DNA of 8,108 nt from Spirochaetaceae bacterium (GTDB lineage Bacteria; Spirochaetota; Spirochaetia; SZUA-6; Fen-1364). Positions 1-7,202 of the stretch are shown here, piece after piece. Position 1 is the stretch's first letter, and the number at the start of each line of letters is the position of its first letter. The stretch covers positions 1 through 8,108 of the forward strand of contig PLNO01000148.1 in assembly GCA_003141795.1 (NCBI GenBank). Reading direction: 5' to 3'. The position numbers and the translations under genes are program-made. The notes under the pieces are model-generated. The model did no database searches, was not told the DNA's origin, and saw nothing but the letters and a program-made list of their open reading frames with translations.

Positions 1-389
1 CATACCTCGGGCTCGTTCTCCTGGATCCATTTCAGCTGCGGCGCCGTGTACGTGGTAGTGGCCACGTTCTGCGTCTCCTGAAAGACCAGCTCCTTCCTGT
101 CGCGATCACCGTTGATGGCCGCCACCTGCGCACCGCTGCGCTGATCCATCCAGGAGATCGCGGGCCGCAGGACCCGCCCCTTCCCGTCCAGGCAGACCTG
201 GGTGTGCATCTGGCCGCATATCCCCACACCCGCGGCTGCGGAGAAAGCCTCGGGGTTCTTGCGGCGCAGTTGATCACAGCTGTCCACGAGGGCCTTCCAC
301 CACTGCTCGGGATCCTGCTCAGCATAGCCCGGCCGCGGTGTAAGAATGGGGTACTCGGCTCCTGCCGCGGAAACGAGGTTCCCACCGTT
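1..389 (-). CDS. Xylulokinase-like FGGY sugar kinase, missing its N-terminus (possible pseudogene) and cut by the window edge
   Basis: The minus-strand frame with codons at 351-353 and 354-356 reads GNLVSAAGAEYPILTPRPGY, then AEQDPEQWW, GICGQMHTQVCLDGKGRVLRP, ISWMDQRS, and finally TAPQLKWIQENEPEV at the edge. These follow the N-terminal half of FGGY kinases and resemble XylB most closely (EQDPEQWW, GQMHG, RPAILW, TAPKLLWV). Family members phosphorylate ketopentoses, polyols and related sugars in the cytoplasm. About 19 residues that should precede GGNLV, including the phosphate-binding DxGTS motif, are absent. The frame instead reads unrelated residues (GWRPC...) back to an in-frame TGA at 453-455, with no ATG, GTG or TTG between. 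The first in-frame candidate start is GTG at 287, well inside the conserved domain. The gene lies directly after the permease and is presumably the last gene of the transport operon or continues it. Either it was damaged by a small deletion or the assembly lost bases here. The FGGY assignment is firm; the substrate is unknown. Confidence 0.8.
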
Positions 390-423
390 GCAGGGACGCC
401 ACCCGGCGGCGCCCCTGTGCGTC

Positions 424-1488
424 TCAGGCGGCGTCCGCCATGGTCTGCTGCTTCAGGGCCGCCTCGTTCTGCTTGCGAAGCTGCAGCTGGTCGACCACGA
501 CCGCCAGGATGATGACCATTCCCTTGATGGCCGTCTGCCAGAACGACGAGACGCCGACCATGATCAGGCCGTCGTTCAGCACGCCGAGGATGAGGGCGCC
601 CACGATCGAGCCGGGGATGGATCCCCGCCCGCCGCTCAGCGACGTGCCGCCGAGGACGACCGCGGCGATCGCGGTCAGCTCGTAGCTTTCACCCGTGGCC
701 GGATGGCTCGCCACGAGCTGGGAGGAGAGCACCAGGCCGGTGAGGGCGGCGACGAAGCCCGAGAACATGTAGGTGGCCATACGGATGCGGTCGACGCGGA
801 TCCCCGAGATCTTTGCCGCTGATTCGTTTCCCCCCACGGCGAATACATGCCTGCCGAATGGCGTCTTCGCCGACGCGTACGCGGCCACGAGCGCTATGAC
901 CACGGCCATCCAGACGACGACCGGGATGCCTGCGAGGGTGCCGGCGCCGAGCAGCTCGAAGCCCGTTGTCCCGAGTGCCCTGCTCCCCACGAGATTGGGG
1001 AAGGTCATCCCGCCCGACCTCAGGAGCGCGAAACCGCGCGCCATGTACAGCATGCCGAGGGTGGCGATGAAGGGGGCCACACTGAGCTTCGTGACCAGGA
1101 GACCGTTCACGGCGCCCAGCAGGATCCCGATCAGGAGTATGATGAGGATGAGCAGTGGCGTGTGGAAATAGATCGCGATCCCGAACATCGGCAGGCGCAG
1201 CCCCTGGACAATGAACCCGCCGGCGAGCATGCCGCAGAGCCCCGCGATGGAGCCGACCGAGAGGTCGATCCCGCCCCCGATGATGACGAAGGTCATGCCC
1301 ATAGCGAGGATGGCCCAGATCGCGGAGTGCTTCAGCACCGCCACGAGGTTGCCGAACGTCACGAAGTTCGGCGCGATGCACGCGAACACGATGAACACGC
1401 CGAGGAGGGCGATCACCGAGCGCATCTTGAGGAGGATCATCCCCAGCGAGACGCGGTTTCCCGGCCTCTTGTCAGTCCTGTCTGCCAT
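424..1488 (-). CDS. Sugar ABC transporter permease, RbsC/XylH type
   Basis: The product is 354 aa, typical for the BPD_transp_2 family of monosaccharide ABC permeases, which form the inner-membrane channel. Hydrophobic helices fill most of the length from about residue 25. Family hallmarks are GGGIDLSVGS at 71-80 and GGTSLSGGRGS at 280-290, the second being close to the loop that contacts the ATPase. The C-terminus is a charged, Gln-rich cytoplasmic tail. The chosen ATG at 1486-1488 has an AGGTGAGGA ribosome-binding site about 7 nt upstream. The frame stays open further upstream, but that part runs inside the ATPase gene and encodes an Arg/Gly-rich stretch unlike any permease, so it is rejected. 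The gap to the ATPase stop is 20 nt, consistent with co-transcription. The exact sugar cannot be read from the sequence. Confidence 0.95.
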   Translation of the reverse strand: MADRTDKRPGNRVSLGMILLKMRSVIALLGVFIVFACIAPNFVTFGNLVAVLKHSAIWAILAMGMTFVIIGGGIDLSVGSIAGLCGMLAGGFIVQGLRLPMFGIAIYFHTPLLILIILLIGILLGAVNGLLVTKLSVAPFIATLGMLYMARGFALLRSGGMTFPNLVGSRALGTTGFELLGAGTLAGIPVVVWMAVVIALVAAYASAKTPFGRHVFAVGGNESAAKISGIRVDRIRMATYMFSGFVAALTGLVLSSQLVASHPATGESYELTAIAAVVLGGTSLSGGRGSIPGSIVGALILGVLNDGLIMVGVSSFWQTAIKGMVIILAVVVDQLQLRKQNEAALKQQTMADAA

Positions 1489-1508
1489 AGAGTATTCCTC
1501 ACCTTCCC

Positions 1509-3065
1509 TTATTGCGCGAGGGCCGCCACGGTGTGGCCGACCTCGGATGCCTTGCGGATCTTCTCCTCTGTAGCCTGCGAGCGGTCGAATTCGGCCGTCA
1601 ACCTTCCCTTCGAAAGAACGATGATGCGGTCCGACATCGAGAACACCTCCTCGAGCTCCGAGGAGACGAACACGATGCCGAACCCGCGCTGAGCCATGGT
1701 GTTCACGATCTCGAAGACGTCGGACTTCGCGCCCACGTCGATGCCGCGTGTCGGCTCGTCCATCAACAGGATCTTCGGCGCGGTGAGCAGTGCCTTGCCG
1801 ATGACGACCTTCTGCTGGTTGCCACCGCTCAGGGCGTTGACGGAGATCTCCGGCGACGCTACGCGGATGCTCATCGAGTGGATCATCTCCAGGACCCGCT
1901 TCAGCTCGAGCTTCCGCAGTATATGGAACCACTTCGTGAGCCGCGAGATGCTCGACATGGTGAGATTCTTGTCAACGGCGAGGTTGAGGAAGAGACCTTC
2001 ACGCTGGCGCTCCTCGGGAATCAGGACGAGACCGGCGTCGATGCGCCTCTTGGTGTCCAGGTGGTCCAGACGTCTGTCCCCGAGCCATACCTCGCCCTCG
2101 GCCTTCTCCATGCGTCCCATGAGGCTCTCCAGCAGCTCGGTACGCCCTGCGCCCATGAGACCGTAGATGCCGAGCACCTCGCCCTCGCGCACGTTGAAAG
2201 AAACGTGGTCGAGCGTGAAACCCCCGCCGAATCGCGGGAGCGTCATGTCCTTGACGCGCAGGAGCTCTTTGCCCGTCGTGTGCGCCTGGCCGGTAAAAAA
2301 CTTCGTCGGGTCGCGACCGACCATCTTCTGGATGATGTCGGCCATGGCCATGCTCTTCACCTCTCCCGACTCCACGAGACGGGCGTCGCGCAGGATCGTG
2401 ATGTAGTCGCCGATCTCGCTGATCTCCTCCAGGCGGTGGGAGATATAGGCGATTGCCACGCCGCGGCGCTTCAGGTCCTCGATCACCTTGAAGAGGACGC
2501 GGACCTCGGCCGCGCTGAGCGACGAGGTCGGCTCATCTATGATGAGGATCTTCGGATTCTCGATCATCGTCTTTGCGATCTCCACGATCTGCTGCTGGCC
2601 GAGACGAAGATCGCGCACGAGGGTGGAGGGATTGATGTCCTGTCCAAGCCTCAGGAGGACTTCCCGCGCCTTTTCCGCCTGGCTGGCGTGGTCGACGTAG
2701 AGGGAGCCGAACCTCGTGACTTCCTTGTTCATGAAGACGTTCTCGGCGACGCTCAGGTCACCGAACAGGTTCAGCTCCTGGTGCACGATGCCGATGCCCC
2801 GCCGCGCGGCCTCGCGGGTCGAGTAGAACAGCACCTCTTCGGGGTTCCCGCCCTCGTCGTACAGGAGGATCTTGCCCGCCGACTGGCGCTCGATGCCGGC
2901 AATGATCTTCATGAGCGTGGACTTCCCCGCGCCGTTTTCCCCGACGAGGGCATTGATCCTGCCGCTGTAGATCTTGAAATCAACGTCCTGAAGGGCGACG
3001 GTGCCGGGGAAGATCTTCGTGATCTTGCGGGCCTCCATGACGAGGCGTGACGAGTTTTCCTCCAT
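1509..3065 (-). CDS. Sugar ABC transporter ATP-binding protein, RbsA/MglA/XylG type
   Basis: This 518-aa protein has two fused ABC ATPase domains, the usual form for monosaccharide importers (CUT2 class). Domain 1 carries Walker A GENGAGKST at 42-50, signature LRLGQQQ at 153-159, Walker B ILIIDEP at 173-179 and switch His210 (SHRLEE). Domain 2 has a degenerate Walker A, GLMGAGRTE at 302-310, lacking the Lys, then signature LSGGNQQ at 412-418, Walker B ILLMDEP at 432-438, and Ser where domain 1 has the switch His. This asymmetry is normal for the family. The protein powers the adjacent permease from the cytoplasmic side. The ATG at 3063-3065 has AGAAGG 6 nt upstream, and the gap from the DUF2291 stop is 10 nt. 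The assignment is firm; the sugar is not determined. Confidence 0.97.
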   Translation of the reverse strand: MEENSSRLVMEARKITKIFPGTVALQDVDFKIYSGRINALVGENGAGKSTLMKIIAGIERQSAGKILLYDEGGNPEEVLFYSTREAARRGIGIVHQELNLFGDLSVAENVFMNKEVTRFGSLYVDHASQAEKAREVLLRLGQDINPSTLVRDLRLGQQQIVEIAKTMIENPKILIIDEPTSSLSAAEVRVLFKVIEDLKRRGVAIAYISHRLEEISEIGDYITILRDARLVESGEVKSMAMADIIQKMVGRDPTKFFTGQAHTTGKELLRVKDMTLPRFGGGFTLDHVSFNVREGEVLGIYGLMGAGRTELLESLMGRMEKAEGEVWLGDRRLDHLDTKRRIDAGLVLIPEERQREGLFLNLAVDKNLTMSSISRLTKWFHILRKLELKRVLEMIHSMSIRVASPEISVNALSGGNQQKVVIGKALLTAPKILLMDEPTRGIDVGAKSDVFEIVNTMAQRGFGIVFVSSELEEVFSMSDRIIVLSKGRLTAEFDRSQATEEKIRKASEVGHTVAALAQ

Positions 3066-3075
3066 GGTGCGCCTT

Positions 3076-3774
3076 CTACTTCCCCGCCCCGCCGGCTTCG
3101 ATCCGCACGATCTTCACCGGGGTAATGACGATGTTGTCCAGGCCCTGATCCTCGTCCAGCGCAAAGCACCCGAGAAAGGAGATACGCTTGCCGGCAATCG
3201 TCGCCAGATCGATCGTCGCCACGGAATCTTTCGTCATCCTGGCGTTGAGCTGGTTGGCCAGGTCGGCGAATTGCAGCTGATTGCCGATGTCGGTGAAGCG
3301 GATGAAATCCAGGGAATCCCTGATGATCGTGCCGACGATGACCGGTCCGACCTGCAGGGTGGCACCCTGCTTGGATCCCGACGGCTCCATGCTCACGCGG
3401 AGGACGCCGTTGCGGGAGCTGTTGTCATACTTGACGACCGTGGCGTTGCCACGGACCTTGAAGATGTAGGTGACCGCCCCGGCCTCCTTCTTGACGCCGT
3501 ACCTGACAACCGCGGACTTGCGGTCAGCCTGCAGGGCGCCGAGAACGGTGCCGAAGTCAACTGCATCCTTTTCGTACGCCGGCAGGACCTGCTTGTCCCA
3601 CTCGGCAGCCACGTACTGGTCAGCCTGGAAGCTCTTTCCCGTCTTTTCCCAGGCGGAGTACTGGTTCCCGGCGGCTTTGTTCTTATCGAGCTTCACGACT
3701 GTGCACGCCACGACCATTGCAAGACAAAGGGCCGCCGCGCCACACTCGACCAGCACTTTCGCCAATCTACGCAT
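3076..3774 (-). CDS. DUF2291-family periplasmic lipoprotein associated with a sugar ABC transporter
   Basis: The product is 232 aa. The N-terminus (MRRLAK, a hydrophobic run, then VVAC with Cys24) looks like a lipoprotein signal peptide with a lipobox, so the mature protein is probably anchored in a membrane facing the periplasm. The body matches my recollection of DUF2291: a W/Y-containing segment after the signal, a middle part with FKVRGNATVV, a GPVIVGT-IRD-SLDFI block, and a late FADLANQLN stretch ending in a basic C-terminus. I see no catalytic motif. Members of this family are found beside RbsABC-type transporters, but their function is unknown. Here it sits between the binding protein and the ATPase. 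The ATG at 3772-3774 has GGAGG about 10 nt upstream, a slightly long spacing. A structural or substrate-delivery accessory role is only a guess. Confidence 0.82.
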   Translation of the reverse strand: MRRLAKVLVECGAAALCLAMVVACTVVKLDKNKAAGNQYSAWEKTGKSFQADQYVAAEWDKQVLPAYEKDAVDFGTVLGALQADRKSAVVRYGVKKEAGAVTYIFKVRGNATVVKYDNSSRNGVLRVSMEPSGSKQGATLQVGPVIVGTIIRDSLDFIRFTDIGNQLQFADLANQLNARMTKDSVATIDLATIAGKRISFLGCFALDEDQGLDNIVITPVKIVRIEAGGAGK

Positions 3775-3835
3775 CAGGATTGTGCCTCCACGGACATGGT
3801 ATCAGGTCTGGATGATCAAGGAGAGGAGGGAGCCC

Positions 3836-3854
3836 GGCCGACTGGGACCAGGCC
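3836..3854 (-). other. Possible intercistronic hairpin between binding protein and DUF2291 genes
   Basis: The 116-nt gap 3775-3890 is much longer than the other junctions in the operon (10 and 20 nt). It contains GGCC...GGCC arms around an 11-nt loop that itself holds CTGG and CCAG. There is no T-run, so it is not a standard terminator. Such hairpins often stabilise the upstream binding-protein message or reduce read-through, which would give more binding protein than membrane components. The stem is only 4 bp, so this is weak. Confidence 0.25.
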
Positions 3855-3890
3855 CCCATCCCGTGATTCAGAGACTCGTGCAGCGGGGAG

Positions 3891-4953
<1,063 letters not shown>

Positions 4954-5035
4954 GCAAAAGTTTGTGCGAATTAACATTTTTCTATTTCAAATCAGCTATA
5001 CATATGTTCAAATGAAGGTTATATGCGATCGGCGA
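4954..5035. other. AT-rich segment upstream of the transporter promoter
   Basis: This stretch between the activase stop and the -35 of the transport operon is visibly AT-rich in an otherwise GC-rich window, with several A and T runs. Directly upstream of a -35 it could act as an UP element or a binding place for nucleoid proteins. I find no gene, clear terminator hairpin or CG-centred operator in it, so activase transcripts may read through into the transport operon. Confidence 0.4.
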
Positions 5036-5977
5036 TTAACCCGACTGGGCGCCAACCTGAACGAGGAGCCCCAGCGATCGGCCGATTTCCGCAAAAGGAA
5101 CGCATTGCTCCTTGCTCATCGTATCAACCTCGGCCATGGCATACGGCAATCCGAGCCCTTCGTACTTGCCGAGACCCAGACGGTGAAACGGCAGCAGCTC
5201 GACGCGACGGACCCGGGTTCTGCCCGCAATGAAGGCGAACATCCGGCGCAGCGTCTCTTCACGTGCGTTGAAACCCGGTATGACGGGGATACGAATGATC
5301 ATATTCTCCGTGCATTCGCTCGCCTTCTGCAGGTTCGAAAGGATGAGACCAAGCGGCGCGCCGGTATGCCTGAGGTGCTCCTCCGTATCGACGTGCTTCA
5401 AATCGAAGTACAGCAGATCCACCCACGGCAGGACTTCCGCGAGCCGCGCCCACGGCACGAAGCCGGCGGTCTCCAGGGCGGTACGGATACCCTCCCCGCG
5501 GCAGAGCCTCGCAAGCTCGACAGTCGCCTCCCCCTGGAGCAACGGCTCCCCGCCGGAGAACGTCACACCCCCACCGGATTCCTCGTAGTAGGGACGATCC
5601 CTGAGCAGCTCGTCCATGATGGCGCCAACCGGCATGCGGCGTCCCGCGATCTTTCGCGCATCCGAAAGGCAGGCATCGACGCAGGTCCCGCAGAGCGTGC
5701 ACGCCTGGTGGTTCGTGATGAATCCCAGCGGAGAGACCTCTCCAATAGCCCGGGAGGGACAGGCCTCCACGCACCGACGGCACGCGACGCACCTGCTCCT
5801 GTCGTACATCACCTGCGGCCGCGGTGAGCGCGACTCGGGGTTCTGGCACCAGGTACAGGACAGACCGCAGCCTTTCATGAACACGACCGACCGGATGCCC
5901 GGCCCGTCTTCAGTGGCGTAGCGCTCGATGTCGAAGACGACGGCGGAGATCTCCGCGTCCTTCGATGCCGGTGTCAC
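5036..5977 (-). CDS. Glycyl radical enzyme activating enzyme (radical SAM, PflA/HypE-like family)
   Basis: The product is 313 aa counted from the GTG start. The radical SAM motif is C37-GLS-C41-TW-C44. Two ferredoxin-type 4Fe-4S motifs follow, C63-C66-C69-C73 and C93-C96-C99-C103, the insert typical of activases for dehydratase and decarboxylase-type GREs and absent from classic PflA. Other family blocks are YATEDGPGIRS before the cluster, GGGVTFSGGEPLL at 135-147, and a later YFDLKHVD. The enzyme cleaves S-adenosylmethionine reductively to install the glycyl radical on its partner, almost certainly the GRE that starts at 7203. The GTG at 5975-5977 is chosen because AGGTGA lies 4 nt upstream. 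A longer frame to ATG at 6076 would overlap the regulator by about 95 nt with non-conserved sequence. The gene follows lacI by 4 nt and is probably translationally coupled to it. Confidence 0.95.
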   Translation of the reverse strand: MTPASKDAEISAVVFDIERYATEDGPGIRSVVFMKGCGLSCTWCQNPESRSPRPQVMYDRSRCVACRRCVEACPSRAIGEVSPLGFITNHQACTLCGTCVDACLSDARKIAGRRMPVGAIMDELLRDRPYYEESGGGVTFSGGEPLLQGEATVELARLCRGEGIRTALETAGFVPWARLAEVLPWVDLLYFDLKHVDTEEHLRHTGAPLGLILSNLQKASECTENMIIRIPVIPGFNAREETLRRMFAFIAGRTRVRRVELLPFHRLGLGKYEGLGLPYAMAEVDTMSKEQCVPFAEIGRSLGLLVQVGAQSG

Positions 5978-5981
5978 GAGA

Positions 5982-5987
5982 TCACCT
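5982..5987 (-). promoter_or_regulatory. Ribosome-binding site of the activase, overlapping the lacI stop codon
   Basis: The minus strand reads AGGTGA followed by TCTC and GTG. The last three bases of AGGTGA are the TGA stop of the regulator, so ribosomes ending lacI finish on the activase initiation site. This decides the GTG start at 5977 and suggests coupling. Confidence 0.7.
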
Positions 5988-7019
5988 GCCCCGCTCAAGC
6001 GCCGATCGGGGCGCGGCGGCGTACATTCCGCATGTCTCCCCCACCATGAGCCTTGTCGGGACAACGATCCGTTCACTGTCGGCTTCCTCGCGCCGATCGA
6101 GCTTCGCCATCATGATCGCGAACGCCCTCGTGCACAGCTCGTCGATGTTCTGCCGCACGGTGGTGAGCTTGGTCGTGTACGGGCTGTACAGCGGGATGTC
6201 GTCGAATCCGATGAGCGAGATGTCCCTCGGTATGGACATGTTGAGGCTGCCCGCCTTGGTGAGCACGCCGAACGCCATTTGATCGTTCGCGCTGAAAATC
6301 GCCGTGGGCCATTCGGGCAGCGTCAAAAAGTATTCCAGGGCGTTGATCCCCGATTCGAAGCGAAGATCCCCCTGATAGACGAGCTCCGGACGGAACGGGA
6401 GATTGTGCCGCTCGAGGGTCTCCCGGTAGCCGCGGAAACGCTCCTCCGCGGAAGCCCACCCCGCGGGGCCGCTGATGAAACCGATGGTGCGATGGTTGAG
6501 CTGCAGCAGGTACTCGGTCGCCTGGCACCCGCCCGAGTAGTTGTCGCTGCATACCTCGGACAGGGGTTCTTCTCTGTAGTGGCGATCGATCAGGACGATC
6601 TCCGTGGCCTTGCGCGCCCGCTCGATCGTCTGCAGCGAAATCCCCTCTCCGAAGATGACACCAGCGATCTTGTTTTCAAGGAGGTAGTCCAGGAAGATCC
6701 GCTCCTTCTCCTCATTGTTCTCCGTGTCGCAGACCGTGAGCGGGATGCGCTGCTCCATGGCGAGGTGACTGATCTTGCGCACGATGAGGGTGAAAAAGGG
6801 GTTGAGAATGTCGAAAACGAACAGCGCAAGCCCCCAGCGCGACTTGGAGCTGAGCCGGGATGCGAAGGGATTCGGCCGGTAGCCGACCTCCTCCATCGCA
6901 GCGCGGATGCGCCCGCGTAGCGGCTCGGCCACAAGGCCAGGGTTGTTGAGCACTCGTGACACGCTTGAAGGCGAAGTCCCGCATAGCCGGGCGATCTCCG
7001 TAATGGTGTATCGCTTCAT
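5982..7019 (-). CDS. LacI-family transcriptional regulator
   Basis: The product is 345 aa, the usual LacI/GalR length. The N-terminal helix-turn-helix is YTITEIARLCGTSPSSVSRV (4-23), followed by LNN, and then the hinge GYRPNPFASRL, where Leu56 is in the position that inserts at the central CG of operators. The rest is a periplasmic-binding-protein-like sensor domain: FVFDILNPFF, GVIFGEG, DRHY, NDQMAFGVL, GFDDIPLYSPY, and LTTVRQN near the end. It most likely binds a sugar or sugar phosphate and releases DNA. Start ATG 7017-7019 has AAGGGAAGGG just upstream. Its own promoter region carries an operator-like site, and two exact sites lie before the GRE and the transporter, so it probably represses all three units including itself. 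It is divergent from the GRE and followed by the activase. Confidence 0.95.
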   Translation of the reverse strand: MKRYTITEIARLCGTSPSSVSRVLNNPGLVAEPLRGRIRAAMEEVGYRPNPFASRLSSKSRWGLALFVFDILNPFFTLIVRKISHLAMEQRIPLTVCDTENNEEKERIFLDYLLENKIAGVIFGEGISLQTIERARKATEIVLIDRHYREEPLSEVCSDNYSGGCQATEYLLQLNHRTIGFISGPAGWASAEERFRGYRETLERHNLPFRPELVYQGDLRFESGINALEYFLTLPEWPTAIFSANDQMAFGVLTKAGSLNMSIPRDISLIGFDDIPLYSPYTTKLTTVRQNIDELCTRAFAIMMAKLDRREEADSERIVVPTRLMVGETCGMYAAAPRSALERGR

Positions 7020-7035
7020 GCCCTTCCCTTCAAAT

Positions 7036-7049
7036 GGAAACCGTTTTCA
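7036..7049. promoter_or_regulatory. LacI-family operator for lacI autoregulation (one mismatch)
   Basis: GGAAACCGTTTTCA fits TGNAANCGNTTNCA except for G in place of T at the first position. It lies between the predicted lacI -10 (7059-7064) and the lacI ATG at 7019, 17 nt from the start codon. It shares the block ACCGTTTTCA with the operator before the GRE. Confidence 0.65.
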
Positions 7050-7058
7050 ACCTTAATA

Positions 7059-7087
7059 AGCGTACCGTCCTCCCGATCTCTTGTCAA
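7059..7087 (-). promoter_or_regulatory. Promoter for lacI and activase
   Basis: The minus strand has a perfect -35 TTGACA (7087-7082), a 17-bp spacer and a weak -10 TACGCT (7064-7059, 3 of 6). The start would fall near 7052, immediately before the operator at 7036-7049. The weak -10 fits a low-level regulator gene. Confidence 0.5.
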
Positions 7088-7134
7088 CCCGGCTGAATCC
7101 GGGCAAGACGGGCACCGGAGCGGCATTTTTAGGT

Positions 7135-7163
7135 TTGCGTTCAGGAAAAGTTCGTGCTATGCT
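7135..7163 (+). promoter_or_regulatory. Promoter of the glycyl radical enzyme gene
   Basis: A weak -35 TTGCGT (7135-7140), a 17-bp spacer and TATGCT (7158-7163, 4 of 6) preceded by the extended -10 dinucleotide TG one base before it. The predicted start near 7170 sits just ahead of the operator at 7173-7186. Confidence 0.5.
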
Positions 7164-7172
7164 CTGGATGTT

Positions 7173-7186
7173 TGCAACCGTTTTCA
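7173..7186. promoter_or_regulatory. LacI-family operator of the glycyl radical enzyme gene
   Basis: TGCAACCGTTTTCA matches TGNAANCGNTTNCA at every defined position. It ends 17 nt before the GRE ATG and begins about 3 nt after the predicted transcription start, so a bound repressor would block initiation or early elongation. Confidence 0.75.
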
Positions 7187-7202
7187 GAGCAAGGGGTGGA
7201 AC

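Noticed and set aside
32..385. Open frame with ATG at 385 overlapping the kinase, reading VGTS just upstream of the ATG
   Set aside because: The resemblance to the FGGY DxGTS motif is accidental: the rest of the frame has no kinase motifs, and the same bases encode GGNLVS in the conserved kinase frame.
1489..1932. N-terminal extension of the permease frame to an ATG at 1932
   Set aside because: It lies inside the ATPase gene, encodes low-complexity Arg/Gly-rich sequence, and the ATG at 1488 has a good ribosome-binding site and matches family length.
1512..3050. A 512-codon plus-strand open frame opposite the ABC ATPase
   Set aside because: It is a shadow of the GC-rich ATPase gene. The translation is rich in Arg, Asp, His and Val with no family motif, whereas the minus strand shows complete Walker and signature motifs.
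5928..6920. Plus-strand open frame of 330 codons opposite lacI
   Set aside because: It is a shadow of the regulator gene, whose helix-turn-helix and sensor domain motifs are complete on the minus strand.
7088..7103. Small inverted repeat CCCGG-CTGAAT-CCGGG between the divergent promoters
   Set aside because: The stem is only 5 bp, there is no T-run, and it lies upstream of both promoters, so neither a terminator nor a distinct regulatory role is supported.
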